Of a stretch of DNA of 64,000 nt, positions 35,999-47,497 are shown one piece after another (positions within the stretch are counted from its first letter, which is position 1; each line of letters begins with the position of its first letter). The notes beneath the pieces were generated by a model. The model was not told where the DNA came from, searched no databases, and saw only the letters and a program-made list of their open reading frames with translations. The position numbers and the translations under genes were made by a program. Source of the stretch: Cephalopachus bancanus. Taxonomy: Eukaryota > Chordata > Mammalia > Primates > Tarsiidae. The DNA is taken from positions 6,510,001 to 6,574,000 of the forward strand of contig JAPVLO010000182.1 in NCBI GenBank assembly GCA_027257055.1, given 5' to 3'.

Positions 35999-36124
35999 GG
36001 AAAAATGAATATGTTATTGCAAAATGTCATAAGTAAACATAAAAGGTGAAGCAATATGTGCAGAAAAAAAAGCTGTCAACTTTGTGGCCACTTGTCACAC
36101 AGCATTAGAAAACTAATACATCAC

Positions 36125-36352
36125 TCATAGACAGACTCTGAACATTTACCATCATACTATAAGAAAGGGATTGGCAGTAGCAGGATACTGCCAGGGAGGG
36201 GTGAGGGTAGGGGACACAACATCAGTAAGGGTACCTGGTCTCAAAACCAGGCGAAATGAGGACCAAAGGGAGGCCCGAACTTTACCTGTATGATGACCAC
36301 TTGTATACCTAATCCTGAATTATACCCCACATCTTTAAAATAAAAATAAAAG
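36125..36352 (+). mobile_element. L1 3' UTR end
   Basis: 3' terminal about 225 bp: GATACTGCCAGGGAGGGGTG, GGACACAACATCAGTAAGGG, CCTAATCCTGAATTATACC, CACATCTTTAAAATAAAAAT. Confidence 0.88.
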
Positions 36353-36367
36353 AAATAGAAAAAAAGT

Positions 36368-37525
36368 GGTGAAAGAACATGAACAGACACTTCACAAAAC
36401 ATGACATACAAGCAGCCAACAGACACGTGAAAAAGTGCTCAGCCTCACTAATCACCAGAGAAATACAAATCGAAACTACAGTGAGACACCACCTAACTCC
36501 AGTAAGGATGGCTATCGTTAATAATATCGTCCAGGCCAGAAACCTCCAAGTTGTTCCCGACCTTTTCTCTCTTACCCTCTGTCATCCAATCAACTAGCGA
36601 GTCTGGCAATTCATACCTTCCAAATATGTCTCACATATGGTTACTTTTCTCCATCCTGGCCACCTCACCCTCAAAGCTCTGTCATCTCTTGCATGAACGA
36701 TGGCTGCATCTGCCTAAAAGTTCCACCCCCCTTCCACTCTTACTTCCTGTTGAGGTAGGGGTAGAGGTGACGGGGGAACATTTTCCATCCCATTGTCTTG
36801 GTGTTTCCATGTGGGGGCGCCACCACAGATGAGCACAACAGGTGCAGGCACGGCTGCAGAGAAAAGGGAATGCTTCTACGCTGTAGGTGGGATGCAAGCT
36901 AGTTCAACTCCTACGGAAAGTAATGCGGCAATCTCTCAAAGAGCTACAAATTGAATTTCCATGCAATCCAGCAGTCCCTCTCCTGGGAATATACCCACCT
37001 GAAGGAACACAAATTGCTCTCTCAAAAAAACACCTTCACACGCATGCTTATAGCTGCACTGTTTGCAAGAGCAAAAACCTGAAGCCAACACCGCTGCCCA
37101 TCAAAAGTGGACTGGATGAAGAAAATGTGGTACATATGCACAATGGAGTATTACTCAGCCATAAAGCAGAACAAAAGCAAGGCCTTTGCAGAAACTTGGA
37201 TGCAGCTGGAGACCATCATACTAAGTGAACTGTCACAGAAACAAAAACTGAATACTGCGTGTTCTCACCCCTAAGCGGGCCCTGAACATTAATCACATTA
37301 GCACAAGGGTGGGATCGGCAGTCACTGGGTGCTGCTAGGGGAGGGAGGGTTGAGAAAGGGTACAAGACATACAACATGAAGGAGATCAGGTCTACTACCG
37401 GGGGAGGGCAGCCACCTAGAAGCCCAAGCCACCTGCATGCAGTCTTCTTATGTAGTAAATCCTCGCTTGTACCCCACAATTCTATGGTAAATAAATAAAG
37501 TATTAAAAAAAAAAGAAAAAGAAAA
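36368..37525 (+). mobile_element. L1 LINE 3' part, carrying a foreign 307-bp insert
   Basis: L1 ORF2 end and 3' UTR in two parts, 36368-36528 (GAACAGACACTTCACAAAAC ... AGTAAGGATGGCTATCG) and 36836-37525 (CAACAGGTGCAGGC ... CAGCCATAAAGCAGAAC ... poly(A)). The L1 consensus is nearly continuous across the gap. The 3' UTR differs from the other young L1s of the window (TCGCTTGTACCCCACAATTC). Confidence 0.88.
36529..36835 (+). repeat. L2 segment copied into L1 (inverted duplicate of 37943-38220)
   Basis: This insert is L2 sequence (AACCTCCAAGTTGTTCCCG, CATCCAATCAACTAGCGAG, CAAAGCTCTGTCATCTC) in sense orientation. It matches the reverse complement of 37943-38220 almost base for base, from GTCCAGGCCAGAAACC to CACCACAGATGAGCA, apart from one extra stretch of about 28 bp near 36745-36775. 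L2 has been immobile since long before primates, so this is not transposition; see the findings. Confidence 0.9.
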
Positions 37526-37573
37526 CAAATGCAGCCTCCCTGAAGCAGGTGTATCTTATCACAAGAGAAGGCA

Positions 37574-37862
37574 GCCAGGTGCAGTGGTTCATGCCTGTAA
37601 TCCCAGCACTTTGGGAGGCAGAGGCGAGAGAATTACCTGAGCCCAGGAGTTCAAGACCAGCAACTTCACGAGATCTTATTTCTACAATAAATTAAAAAAT
37701 TAGCTGGGCGTAGTGACGTGCACCTGTGGTTCCATCTACTTGGAAGGCTAAGGTGAAAGGATTGTCTGAGCCCAGCAGGTTGAGGCCGCAGTGGCCATGA
37801 ATGTGCCACTGCACTCCAACCTGGGTGACAGAGTAAGACACTCTGACTAAAAAATACATATA
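37574..37862 (+). mobile_element. Alu, full-length
   Basis: Flanked by GAGAAGGCA (37565-37573 and 37864-37872). Confidence 0.93.
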
Positions 37863-37942
37863 TGAGAAGGCAAGTAGATAAGCCATGCGTACTTATTTCA
37901 TCTCCAAAACGGACCACCCAAGTCACCGTAAGAAGCCAGGAC

Positions 37943-38510
37943 TGCTCATCTGTGGTGGTGCCCCCACATGGAAACACCAAGACAATGGGATGGAAAATTT
38001 TCCCCCGTAACAGTGAAGGGTGGGGGAACTTTTAGGCAGATGCAGCCATTGTTCATGCAAGAGATGACAGAGCTTTGAGGGTGAGGTGGCCAGGATGGAG
38101 AAAAGTAGCCAAATGTGAGACATATTTGGAAGGTATGAATTGCCAGGCTCGCTAATTGATTGGATGACAGAGGGTAAGAGAGAAAAGATCGGGAACAACT
38201 TGGAGGTTTCTGGCCTGGACCACTGACTATCGGGGTGCCACTAACCACCATAACACAGGAAAGAGGAACAGTTGGGGGAAAGGGTGGGAATCAGGTTTCA
38301 TTCTGGAACTTTGACGTGCTCTGGATGTGCTTGTGACACATCCCAGGAGAGATGTCAGTTAGGGGGCTGGATTTGCCAATCTGGAGCTCAGAAGAGAAGC
38401 CGAGGCTGGAGATATGAATGTGTGAGTCACCAGCATAATCACGTTATTTAAAGCTGTGGAGAGGGGTAGAGCCACCCCAGGGGGAGAATGTGGAATCTTC
38501 CCCTTTCAAT
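37943..38510 (-). mobile_element. L2 LINE fragment, likely donor of the 36529 insert
   Basis: Antisense L2 running past the duplicated section: GATTGGATGACAGAGGGTAA, GGAGGTTTCTGGCCTGG, AGGAGAGATGTCAGTTAGG, CTGGAGCTCAGAAGAGAAG, GTGAGTCACCAGCATAATC. Because L2 homology continues beyond the duplicated part (to about 38510), this is the donor and 36529-36835 the copy. Confidence 0.85.
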
Positions 38511-38889
38511 CTCTCCTCCACACTACTGGTCATTCTACTAAGATGCAAATCCCATCACTTTGTTCTGCTTAAAATTACACAATGGCAGTCAAAGGGATTT
38601 TTTTTCTTCTTTTAGGTTTCAGTTTTGCTCAAGTTGTATTGAAACTGTAAAAGGAAAGCTATGTTAACATGGTGTACATTGACCTAGTTTCACAGAAGAA
38701 ATTATTTAGCACTGATTAAAAAAGCCAGTACAATATTTGGAAAATTGAGAAGAAACGGAGAACGCAAAGAAAATAAAATGAAGGCAGGCGAATAATTAAA
38801 TTATAGCAAACGTGTTGCTTTTACCACTGCCTTCTCAGAGTAACTAAGATAATTTTTAAATTTATATCCCCAGCCAGATTCTAATTGCT
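38511..38889. other. Unassigned AT-rich interval
   Basis: No repeat recognised; sequence such as GAATAATTAAATTATAGC and GATAATTTTTAAATTTATA. A conserved noncoding element is possible but unproven. Confidence 0.3.
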
Positions 38890-39100
38890 TAAAAGGCCAC
38901 GGAAGAGCCGTGTCACGTTGGCAACTGCTTTGACCTTTCTATGTCTCCTTTTGCTTTTTCTGAAAAGTGGGATAATGATGTTTGCACTGCTTTCCTGGAA
39001 AGGTTGCTGAGAAGACCAAATGAGATCATAGAAATAAAAACACTCTGAAAAGTGTACAGGAGGAAGGTAAGGTTATAAGCTCCTTAAGTTCAGGGACTAA
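38890..39100 (-). mobile_element. MIR SINE fragment, likely donor of the 40318 insert
   Basis: Antisense MIR: GCAACTGCTTTGACCTTTC, TTCTGAAAAGTGGGATAATG, AGAAGACCAAATGAGATCAT. Section 38947-39069 recurs at 40318-40439. Confidence 0.8.
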
Positions 39101-39227
39101 GAAATGTTATGCTTATATTCTCTCTGCCCTGTGAAGTATCTAGAGTTCATTACCAGATTATCATCAGAAAGGAAAAAACTTCTGCCAGGGCTCTCTTATC
39201 CCCTTCAGAATAAATCTCAGTTGAGGT

Positions 39228-40192
<965 letters not shown>

Positions 40193-40570
40193 AGGCTGGG
40201 GGTGGTGGCTCATGCCTGTAATCCCAGGGCTTAGAGAGGCTGAGGCAGGAGGATCACTTGAGGCAGGAGTTCGAGACCAGCCTGGGCAACAGAGCCAGAT
40301 CTCATCTCTACAGAAAGCTTTTTGTTTTTTCAGAAAGGTAGGATAATGATGTTTGCACTGCTTTCCTGGAAAGGTTGCTGAGAAGACCAAGTGAGATTGT
40401 GAAAATAAAAACACTCTGAAAAGTGTATAGGAGAAAGGTGGTGGCGTAGTGGCTCGTGCCCGTAGCCCCGACTGTTTGGGAGGCTGAGGCAGGAGGATCA
40501 CTTGAGCCTAGGAGTTTGAGGCTGCAATAGGCTGTCACAGTGCCACTGCACTCCAGGCTGGGCAATTTAT
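40193..40570 (+). mobile_element. Alu carrying a foreign 122-bp insert
   Basis: Left monomer 40193-40317 (ends CATCTCTACAGAAAG) and right monomer 40440-40570 (GGTGGCGTAGTGGCTCG ... CTCCAGGCTGGGC) belong to one Alu. About 30 bp of the linker is lost and replaced by the insert at 40318-40439. Confidence 0.88.
40318..40439 (-). repeat. MIR segment copied into Alu (direct duplicate of 38947-39069)
   Basis: Matches 38947-39069 at nearly every base over about 120 bp (GGATAATGATGTTTGCACTG, CTTTCCTGGAAAGGTTGCTG, ACACTCTGAAAAGTGTA). The same direction is kept, about 1.37 kb away. No poly(A) tail or TSD. Confidence 0.92.
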
Positions 40571-40574
40571 CATA

Positions 40575-40740
40575 AAAGAGATGACCCTTGAATTGAGTCT
40601 TGAGGGGGCCTGTGTGTCAGTCAGGCAGACAAAATGAAGTCAAGTGTGAGCAGACCAAGATACTGAGAAATTAAAAGGTGAGTTAGAGAAAAGCTGTGTG
40701 AGGATGAGAATAAGTCAGCTGGTGGTGGGTGGCCTGGAGA
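40575..40740 (-). mobile_element. L2 LINE fragment
   Basis: Antisense L2-like: GATGACCCTTGAATTGAGTC, TTGAGGGGGCCTGTGTG. Diverged; moderate support only. Confidence 0.5.
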
Positions 40741-40799
40741 CTCCCAAAGAGGGATCGAACCCCCTTAAAGGCCCAGAACTGCCCGAAGATGTTGTTCCT

Positions 40800-41400
40800 G
40801 CTTCTCCTGATGCCAGGTCATGAGACTTCCCCATGCCTGTGTCTTTTGGCCACCCCACATTGCTTCAAAGAAAGGATTCCAAAAGGTTCCAGGCACCCAG
40901 AATGTTGCCACTCTCCCTCATGCTCCCAGACCTGCCCTGCCTCAACTCCATGGGCAATCCTGCTCATCCTTTAAAACTCAGCTCATGAGACCCACACCGG
41001 GCAACTTGGCAAGACCTCATCTCTACAATAAGTCAAAAATTAGCCGGGTGTGGTAGCATGCGCCTGTAGTTCCAGCTCCTTGGAAGGCTGAGGAGGAAGG
41101 ATCGCCGGAGCCCAGCAGGTCGAGCTTACGGTGGCCGGGAATGGCCACTACACTCCAGTCTGGGCGACAGAGTGAGACTCCAACTAAAAAAAAAAAACAA
41201 CTCAGCTCAGATATCAGAGCCCTCCCTGACTCCACTGTGCCCCTATAACCCTGAATCACACACCTTTCCTCTGTCCTCGGTGATACCCAGAACTGTGTCT
41301 ATGATAGTTTTCTTTGAGTTCCTGTTAGTGATATTTCTACCTGTTACACTGAGACCTCTCTGAGGACAGGAACAAATGATTAATTATCTGTTCATTCAAC
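40800..41400 (+). mobile_element. L2 LINE 3' end, split by an Alu
   Basis: L2 order before the Alu (CATGCTCCCAGACCTGCCC, CATCCTTTAAAACTCAGCTC) and after it (CAGAGCCCTCCCTGACTCC, CTCTGAGGACAGGAACAAAT). Confidence 0.75.
40986..41199 (+). mobile_element. Young lineage-type Alu, 5'-truncated
   Basis: Begins at ACCCACACCGGGCAACTTGG and keeps the lineage-type right monomer. TSD AACTCAGCTCA on both sides (about 40975 and 41200). Confidence 0.9.
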
Positions 41401-41507
41401 AAATATATATTGAGTGCCAACTACGTGTCAAGCATTGTTCTAGACATGGGGGACATAAAAAGGAATAAGGCAGAGTTCTTGCTCTCATGGAGCTTATACT
41501 GTAAATG

Positions 41508-41640
41508 TTCGTTGGATGGATGGGTGGATGAATGGAAGAATGGATGGAAGGATGGCTGGAAAGAAGAAGGGATGGATGAATGAAAGGATGGGTGGATGGA
41601 TGGATGGATGTGTGAGTGAATAAGTGGATGAAGCTTTGAG
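41508..41640. repeat. (GGAT)n microsatellite
   Basis: Imperfect tetranucleotide run (GGATGGATGGGTGGATGAATGG and variants) of about 130 bp. Its reverse frame gives a PSFHPSIHPS-like peptide with no coding meaning. Confidence 0.95.
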
Positions 41641-42880
41641 GTGGGAAGTTCCACCATCAGGGAACAAAAGATCTTTCCTTCAACTGAACTTTTAGAGTCA
41701 TCTCATAGTCCCAGGCCACTTCCATCTTTATCCCTATGCTAGTTATCTATCGGCCCACGACTGAGTGTCTTAAAACAATCATTACCTCACAGTTTTTGCG
41801 TGTCATGAATTTAGACAAGGCGCATAGGAATGATTTCCCTCTGATTCACGGTCTCTGGTGTCTCCGTTGGAAAAGTTCACTGCTGGAACCTAAAACTGTC
41901 TGACGTCTTGACTGAGGATAGAATGTCTGCTTCCAAGGTAGCTCACTTACACGGTCATGTCAAGTTCATTACTGTCCACACGTGCCTCTGACAGGGCCGC
42001 CTGAGTGTCCTCAGACATGACAGTTGGCTTGCCCCTGGGCAAATAGTCCAGGAGAGAGCTAGGCAGAAGCAGCAATGCCTGTTATGACCTAGTCTCGGAA
42101 GTCACACACTGTCACTCTCACCACATTCCAGTCATTAGAAGCAGATTACCCAGACTGGCCCGCATTCAAGGGGACAAACTAGACTCCACCTTTTGAAGCG
42201 TGTAGTGGCAAAGAAACTGGACATCGTTTCCAACAGCCACCATCTCCCTGAGGCCTGCAGATTGACTTGTTTTCTTTTCTCCAGTTGTCAGATTCCTCCC
42301 TCCACAAAATCCCCACCCAGCAGGACACAGTCTTCTCAATTTCACCCCTACCAGTCTTCTCTAATCAAGCAGTAATGCTTTGCATTTTAAGGGTTTTATG
42401 GCTAATCCCTACAGAAAAGGAAGGCAAACAGAGGTTCGAAGTGACAAATCTAGAGACATGATGAAGTTCCAAGAAAATTGATCAAGAACCAGAGAGGCTA
42501 TGGTCCCTGGGACTCCTGCCATGCCCTCTGTCCCATGGTCCTCAGCCTCCCCTCAGATGGTCCCACAGGGCCGTCAGCTCTCACACTAGGGATTCACTCA
42601 CGCTTCCTGTCTGCTGGGATGGCAAACTAAGCTACTAGGGCTTGAGCCCGAGGATATCTGGTTGACTCCCCTTCTCCATCCGATGGACTTTTTGGTCTCT
42701 TCCAGAACCTTCTGTCAAATCTCTTCATTCTCTGTGAGCACCTCCAGCCCTGAGCTACTGTTTTCTACTCTGTATCTGCCCCACACTGGCACTTCTGGAT
42801 TGCTCCTGACCCCTGGACCCTGGCAAAGGAAGGCCTACCGAATTTCTCCTCTGAGTTGTAGATGTCCCTCTCTGCCGCTG
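41641..42880. other. Unassigned interval, partly old repeat
   Basis: 41730-42190 (ATGCTAGTTATCTATCGG, CTTAAAACAATCATTACCTC, CAGATTACCCAGACTGGCC) has the pattern of a common old mammalian interspersed repeat, family not assigned. The remainder shows no gene. Confidence 0.4.
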
Positions 42881-43245
42881 CTGAGGGCCACAACCCTGTT
42901 ATCTCTTGCTTGGAAAACTTCGACGGTCCCCTAACTGGTCTCCCTCTAAACTTCCCTCCACACCTTAGCCAGAGTGACCTAAGTGTATTTCTGACCTCAC
43001 CACTCCCATTCTTGAGACTCTGGAATGGCTCCCCATGACCCCAGGACAAAGTCCACACGCCCTGACAAAGTCTACAAGGCCATTCATGACATAGCTTTGG
43101 CTCATCTCCCCTGACACCAGCTTTCAGCCAACAAGAACGAGGCTCACCAGGTTCCATCTCACCTGGAGGCCTTTCCTATGCCCTCGGCTGTCACCTCCCC
43201 AACCACCAGCCCCCATCCCAAGACTGTCTCACTCCTATTCACTTT
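42881..43245 (+). mobile_element. L2 LINE fragment
   Basis: L2 ORF2 end: AACTGGTCTCCCTCTAAAC, TTAGCCAGAGTGACCTAAG, GGAATGGCTCCCCATGACC, GTCTACAAGGCCATTCATGA. Confidence 0.85.
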
Positions 43246-43401
43246 CAGGTTGAGATGGAGCAGGGACCCCCTTTTTACAGTGAGGGTAACACGGTATCCT
43301 CAAATCTGAGAGGGCTTGTGCGTAAGGTTCTTTACATATCCCAAAGAAGTCACCCAGAGGTCTAGCAAGAAAAGACACGGGTTTATTAGAACTTACAGGA
43401 G

Positions 43402-43490
43402 AGCAACCCCCTCAGGTCCCCTCCTACTCTGGGAGTTTTTCTGTCCTCTCAATAAATCCTGCTTTCTAAAAAAAAAAAAAAAAGAAAGAA
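43402..43490 (+). mobile_element. Mini-retroposon made of an LTR R region, copy 2
   Basis: An 89-bp insertion between a 14-bp TSD, AGAACTTACAGGAG (43388-43401) and AGAACTTTCAGGAG (43491-43504), one mismatch. It starts AGCAACCCCCTCAGGTCC, passes TCTGGGAGTTTTTCTG, has AATAAA at 43451-43456, ends TGCTTTCT and then an A/G-rich tail. Its first base coincides with the first base of copy 1 at 24219 on the other strand, so both appear to be copies of one short, full-length, polyadenylated RNA. Confidence 0.82.
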
Positions 43491-43504
43491 AGAACTTTCA
43501 GGAG

Positions 43505-43883
43505 GCGGCTGACGGGTGAAGAAAAATCTGCAACTCGAGACAAGCAGCAGTTTTATAATCAAGCAAGTTATTCACATTGCTATACGGTGTTTACAATTAC
43601 ATCGGTTAAAGTGATGGTTACTTTGCTTTCAGTGTCACTCCATCACCTGCTCCCTATTACTCATTGCAGGGAATATGCGTATTCTTCAGAGACCAGCCTT
43701 GGCCAGAGGCCACGCCCTAAGGAAGAGGACAGAAAGAGGTCAGGTATGGGGGAAGAGTCTAGGTCTGGACAATACCTTAAAAGGGGCCTGAGAACCCCAA
43801 GCATGGAAATAAAGGAAAATTCTAAAGTTTCTTTAAGGGAAATTCCAGGCACTCTAGCTAGCCCCAGAAGAAAATCAGTAACT
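43505..43883. other. Unassigned interval before an LTR
   Basis: Could be internal ERV remnant or unique DNA; no protein signature survives in the frame at 43587-43889. Confidence 0.3.
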
Positions 43884-44504
43884 TGTTAAACAAGAAGGTA
43901 ATAGTAGCCTAAAACAATAGCCAAAGAAGTTAAAGTTCCAGAGATGTTTGCTTTCCCTATAGAAAACTAAAGATCACATCTTGACATGTGTCCCTGAGTT
44001 GTCTTTCAGAGACTCAGACCCCCACTGAGGACCCCTGCAAACGCACCCAGCACATTGCTATATATCAAGGACCTCAGATAATCAGCAGTGACTTCAGATA
44101 AGGGGGAAGTGACCATTGAGCCCTAGTGTCCTTTGTCCTAGGTCTCTTCCTGAGAGACTTGGAGAAAGTCACTTCCCCAAGCCAGTTAACAGGTTTCTAC
44201 TGACCTCACATTTTAAGCAAAGTTTCTCTTCTTTAACCAATTGCAAATCAGAAAATGTTGGAACCTACCAATGACTTGCAAGCACCTATTTCAAGACATG
44301 CCACCCTTTTAAGCTAAACCAAGGTGTAACCTCTAGGTCTTAATTTATGGTTTTGCCTGTAGTTGCTTTCCTGAAATTTACCTTGCCTATAAAAATCCTT
44401 GCTGTGAGCCATCCGCCATCAGGGAGGCCAGGTTTTGAGCATTTAACTGCCTGGTCCTCCTCGCTTGGTGTCCTGCAACAAAAGCATTTCTTTCTGTCGG
44501 TGCA
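43884..44504 (+). mobile_element. Probable class I ERV LTR
   Basis: Starts near TGTTAAACAAGAAGG and ends GTCGGTGCA. Contains AACCAATTGCAAATCAGAAA and ACCTACCAATGACTTGCAAG, a U3 pattern of class I LTRs, then a TATA-like CCTATAAAAATCC (44388-44400) and a decayed AACAAAAGCA polyadenylation region. The left boundary is uncertain. The mariner at 44507 sits only 2 bp after its end. Confidence 0.6.
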
Positions 44505-44506
44505 TA

Positions 44507-45047
44507 TGAGGTCCAACAATTAGGTTTGAGGACTATGCTAGAAAAAACTGAATATCAGTCCAGTCACCTTCTCCTTGGGAAGCTGTGCACCGACACCAGT
44601 GCCTAATCCACCCGTCAATGCAATCTTGGAACTCTTTTTCTGGAATGACCATCAGAGCTGTCATCATTATTTGTTGAGGTCTGACCATTAAGTTTGCGAA
44701 CGTGCCACCGTGAGCTTACGTTGGCAGCACTGTACAAATCACTGTATTGGAACACCCTCTCTACTCACCTGATCTAGCTCCCAGTGACTTTTTTCTTTGC
44801 CCAAAGATAAAGGAAATATTGAAAGGAAGGCATTCGATGACATTCAGGACATCGAGGATCACACAACAGCTCTGATGGCCATTCCAGAAAAAGAGTTCCA
44901 AAATTGTTCAGATGGGTGGACAAGGCGCTGGCATCGGTGCGTAGCTCCCCAAGGGGAGTATTTTGAAGGTGACCATGGTGAGACTCAGCAATGAGGCATG
45001 GAGTACTTTTTCTAGGATGAGTTTGTGACCTTAATTGTCAGACCTCA
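44507..45047. mobile_element. Palindromic mariner derivative, copy B
   Basis: Same three-part design as copies A and C but in the opposite direction: short arm 44507-44674, internal terminal repeat beginning TGAGGTCTGACCATTAAG at 44675, then the long section to 45047 (end CTTAATTGTCAGACCTCA). TA precedes it at 44505-44506; the right flank is AA. On the plus strand the long section reads YSPDLAPSDFF-like, then KIKEILKG-like and GEYFEGD, i.e. the end of a mariner transposase including the third catalytic Asp, but no N-terminal domain. Confidence 0.9.
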
Positions 45048-45439
45048 AACATCTGGTTTCACTGGGCCAGATGAGTAGACCCGCATTTGGTTCCATTACA
45101 AGCTTGGGTATCTTCTTTTCCAGGAGTGTAATCCCACTCTTACCCCACTCCAAACTTGCTCCCATTTCGCACCCCTGATTGTACTTTGCTTGATTATTTG
45201 TCGATCTGTATGGATCAGAACCTTGAAGGCACAAACCAGGTCCTTGATCTCCACCACCTTACACCATGCCTGGTTCATAGTCTTGCTCAACTGACATTTG
45301 TTGATTGAATTAAGAAAAGAAAAACAGCTCAGTAGAAGCCTGAGCTATGAGAAGTATGCAAAATTGATCAGGTCCAGTGACATGAGTACGGGACTTCTGT
45401 TCCACCGCCCCCCACGCTCATGTCTCAGGACAACTGTTT
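45048..45439. other. Unassigned interval
   Basis: No gene; CAGAACCTTGAAGGCACAAAC and CATGCCTGGTTCATAGTC hint at an old LINE/MIR tail but I cannot assign it safely. Confidence 0.35.
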
Positions 45440-45450
45440 AAAGACATTTT

Positions 45451-45752
45451 GAAGCCGGGCTTGGTGGCTCAGCCTGTCATCCCGCGCCTTTGGGAGGCTG
45501 CGGTGTGTGGACTGTCTGAGCCCGAGGGTTCGAGACCCGCCTGGGCAACTTGGCGAGACCTCATCTCTACAATAAATCAAAAATCAGCCAGGCGTGGTAG
45601 CGCGCGCCTGTAATTCCGGCTACTTGGAAGGCGGGGGGCGGAAGGATCGCCGGAGCCCCGCAGGTCAAGGCTGTGGTGGCCGGGAGCGGCCACTGCACTC
45701 CAGTCTGGGTGACGGAGTGAGACTCCAACTCAAAAAAAAAAAAAAAAAAAAT
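45451..45752 (+). mobile_element. Young lineage-type Alu, intermediate subtype
   Basis: Has the extra C (CCCGCGCCTTTGGG) but still keeps CAACTTGGCG, so it sits between the parent and the 5-bp-deleted form. It shares its target with the next Alu. Confidence 0.93.
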
Positions 45753-45759
45753 ATCTTGA

Positions 45760-46010
45760 GCCAGGCTCAGTGGCTCATGCCTGTAATCCCAGCACTTTGG
45801 GAGATGGAGGTGAGAGGATTATGTCTCTATAATAATTTTTTTTTTTAATTAGCTGGACGTGGTGGTGCACGTACCTGTAGTTCCAGCTACCTGGAAGTCT
45901 GAGGTGGAAGGATCACCTGAGCCCAGCTGGTCAAGGCTGCGGTGGCTGTGAGCGTGCCACTATCCTCCATCCCAGGCGACAGAGTGAGACTCCAACTCAA
46001 AAAATAAAAT
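45760..46010 (+). mobile_element. Alu with internal deletion, same target as neighbour
   Basis: Lacks about 50 bp of the left monomer (GAGAGGATTATGTCTCTATAA). The pair is bracketed by AAAGACATTTT (45440-45450 and 46011-46021). Confidence 0.9.
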
Positions 46011-46104
46011 AAAGACATTTTGTCCCTGACTAGCTCCCTCACCCTTTATCTTCATGTGCCTGGAATTTGTGATACAAAGAATAATGTATAGCCAATCAAT
46101 CGTT

Positions 46105-46171
46105 GTGTTATTTTTTATTTTATTTTATTTTTGAGTAGGAGTCTCACTCTGTCACCCAGACTGGAGGGCAA
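46105..46171 (-). mobile_element. Alu 3' remnant
   Basis: Only the T-rich tail and the first about 45 bp of an antisense Alu (GAGTAGGAGTCTCACTCTG) remain. Confidence 0.85.
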
Positions 46172-46869
46172 CTAAATAATAACTAATTAATTAGTTGATA
46201 AAATATAAACCTACTTGTAACTGCTGCTAATTGAAGTGTCTATTCAGGGCAACTTGGGTTGCAGTCCTCAAGCTGGGCCCAAATAAACTCTCGACTTATA
46301 TTACTTTTGCCTCAGTTTCTTCCTCTTAGATCAATACATCGAATGGATGAACAGAGGAGCCCCCTCCAGGCCTCTGGGGCTTTGTCCTCTGGAAGGTCGC
46401 CTTAGCCCCGGTCTGTTTCTGTCACACGCGGTTGCCTGAAGAACCCTAACTTATAGGTAGGTGGGTGGGTGGCAAGGTGGGTGCCGCTCTTCTGTGACTT
46501 TTGCTGTCTGTCCTGGGCCACTGTTGGAGCTGCGTCATTCGCTGCCATGTGATGTGACAGACTCAACCTCTTAATCCATGCAGCAGGTCCCTCCTTCCTC
46601 CGTATCTGCAAATAGCAGGGGAATTATCTGCCATGTAGTCAGCAAAGCTGTCTGCCGGGGTGTCAGATGATCACTGAGCGTGGACTCTCTCCTCTCTTAA
46701 TATGGCCAGGACAGCCTTTGCTAGACTGTCCAGTCCCATCTCTGATGACAGTTGAAGCAGTTCTTTGCAAAGGTATCCAAAGCTGGAAAGGCCCGGAGCC
46801 ACCCGGAGCACTGAAGGCCATGACCATTTTTGTTTTCGTTTCCTTACACCAGGGCAGCGTGAGGTTGGA
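46172..46869. other. Unassigned interval
   Basis: No gene or repeat could be supported. Confidence 0.3.
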
Positions 46870-47015
46870 GAGCCTGATTTCTAGATCTGCTCTGCCTGAG
46901 ACGGGTTCTCACCCCACCACTCGCTTGTGGAATGACTGTAGGCAAATCGCATGAGCTTTTAATTCTTTGTCTCCTCATCTGTAAAACAGACAGAGATAAT
47001 AATTGTGCCTTTTCT
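46870..47015 (-). mobile_element. MIR SINE fragment
   Basis: Antisense MIR: GGAATGACTGTAGGCAAATC, TGTCTCCTCATCTGTAAAAC, GAGATAATAATTGTGCC. Confidence 0.8.
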
Positions 47016-47029
47016 TAGTTTTTTGGGAG

Positions 47030-47290
47030 TTGGTTTTTTTTTATTTTTAAATTGGGGTCTCACTCTGTCACCCAGGCGGGGTCTCACTCTGTCACCCAGG
47101 CTGGAGTGCAGTGGCACCACCATGGCTCACCACAGCCTCAACCTCCTGGGCTCAGGTGATCCTTCTGCCTCAGCCTCCCAAGTAACTGGGACTACAGGCA
47201 TGTGCCACAACGACCAGCTAATTTTTAAAAATTTGTTTTTATAGAAACAAGGTCTCTCTGTGTTGCCCAGGCCAGTCTTGAACTTCTGTA
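47030..47290 (-). mobile_element. Alu with an internal tandem duplication
   Basis: GGGGTCTCACTCTGTCACCC occurs twice in a row (47055 and 47078), adding about 23 bp near the 3' end of this antisense Alu. Its 5' end is truncated at CAGTCTTGAACTTCTG. Confidence 0.92.
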
Positions 47291-47497
47291 CAGTGGTCTT
47301 CCTCTATCCAGGGCTTTGCTAATCAACTGAGAACTCACCAGTGTGTTGGGGGAGGGTCCACGAGCCAACAATGGGCGTTTCAGCTCCATTTTAGCTCCTT
47401 TCCAGGAGCAAAGACTGTAATCTGCTTTTCCCTGAATGACCTAAAAGCAAACATCTCTTGTTACAGCAACAATTAATTTTCTTCTAAAGAATCGCAA

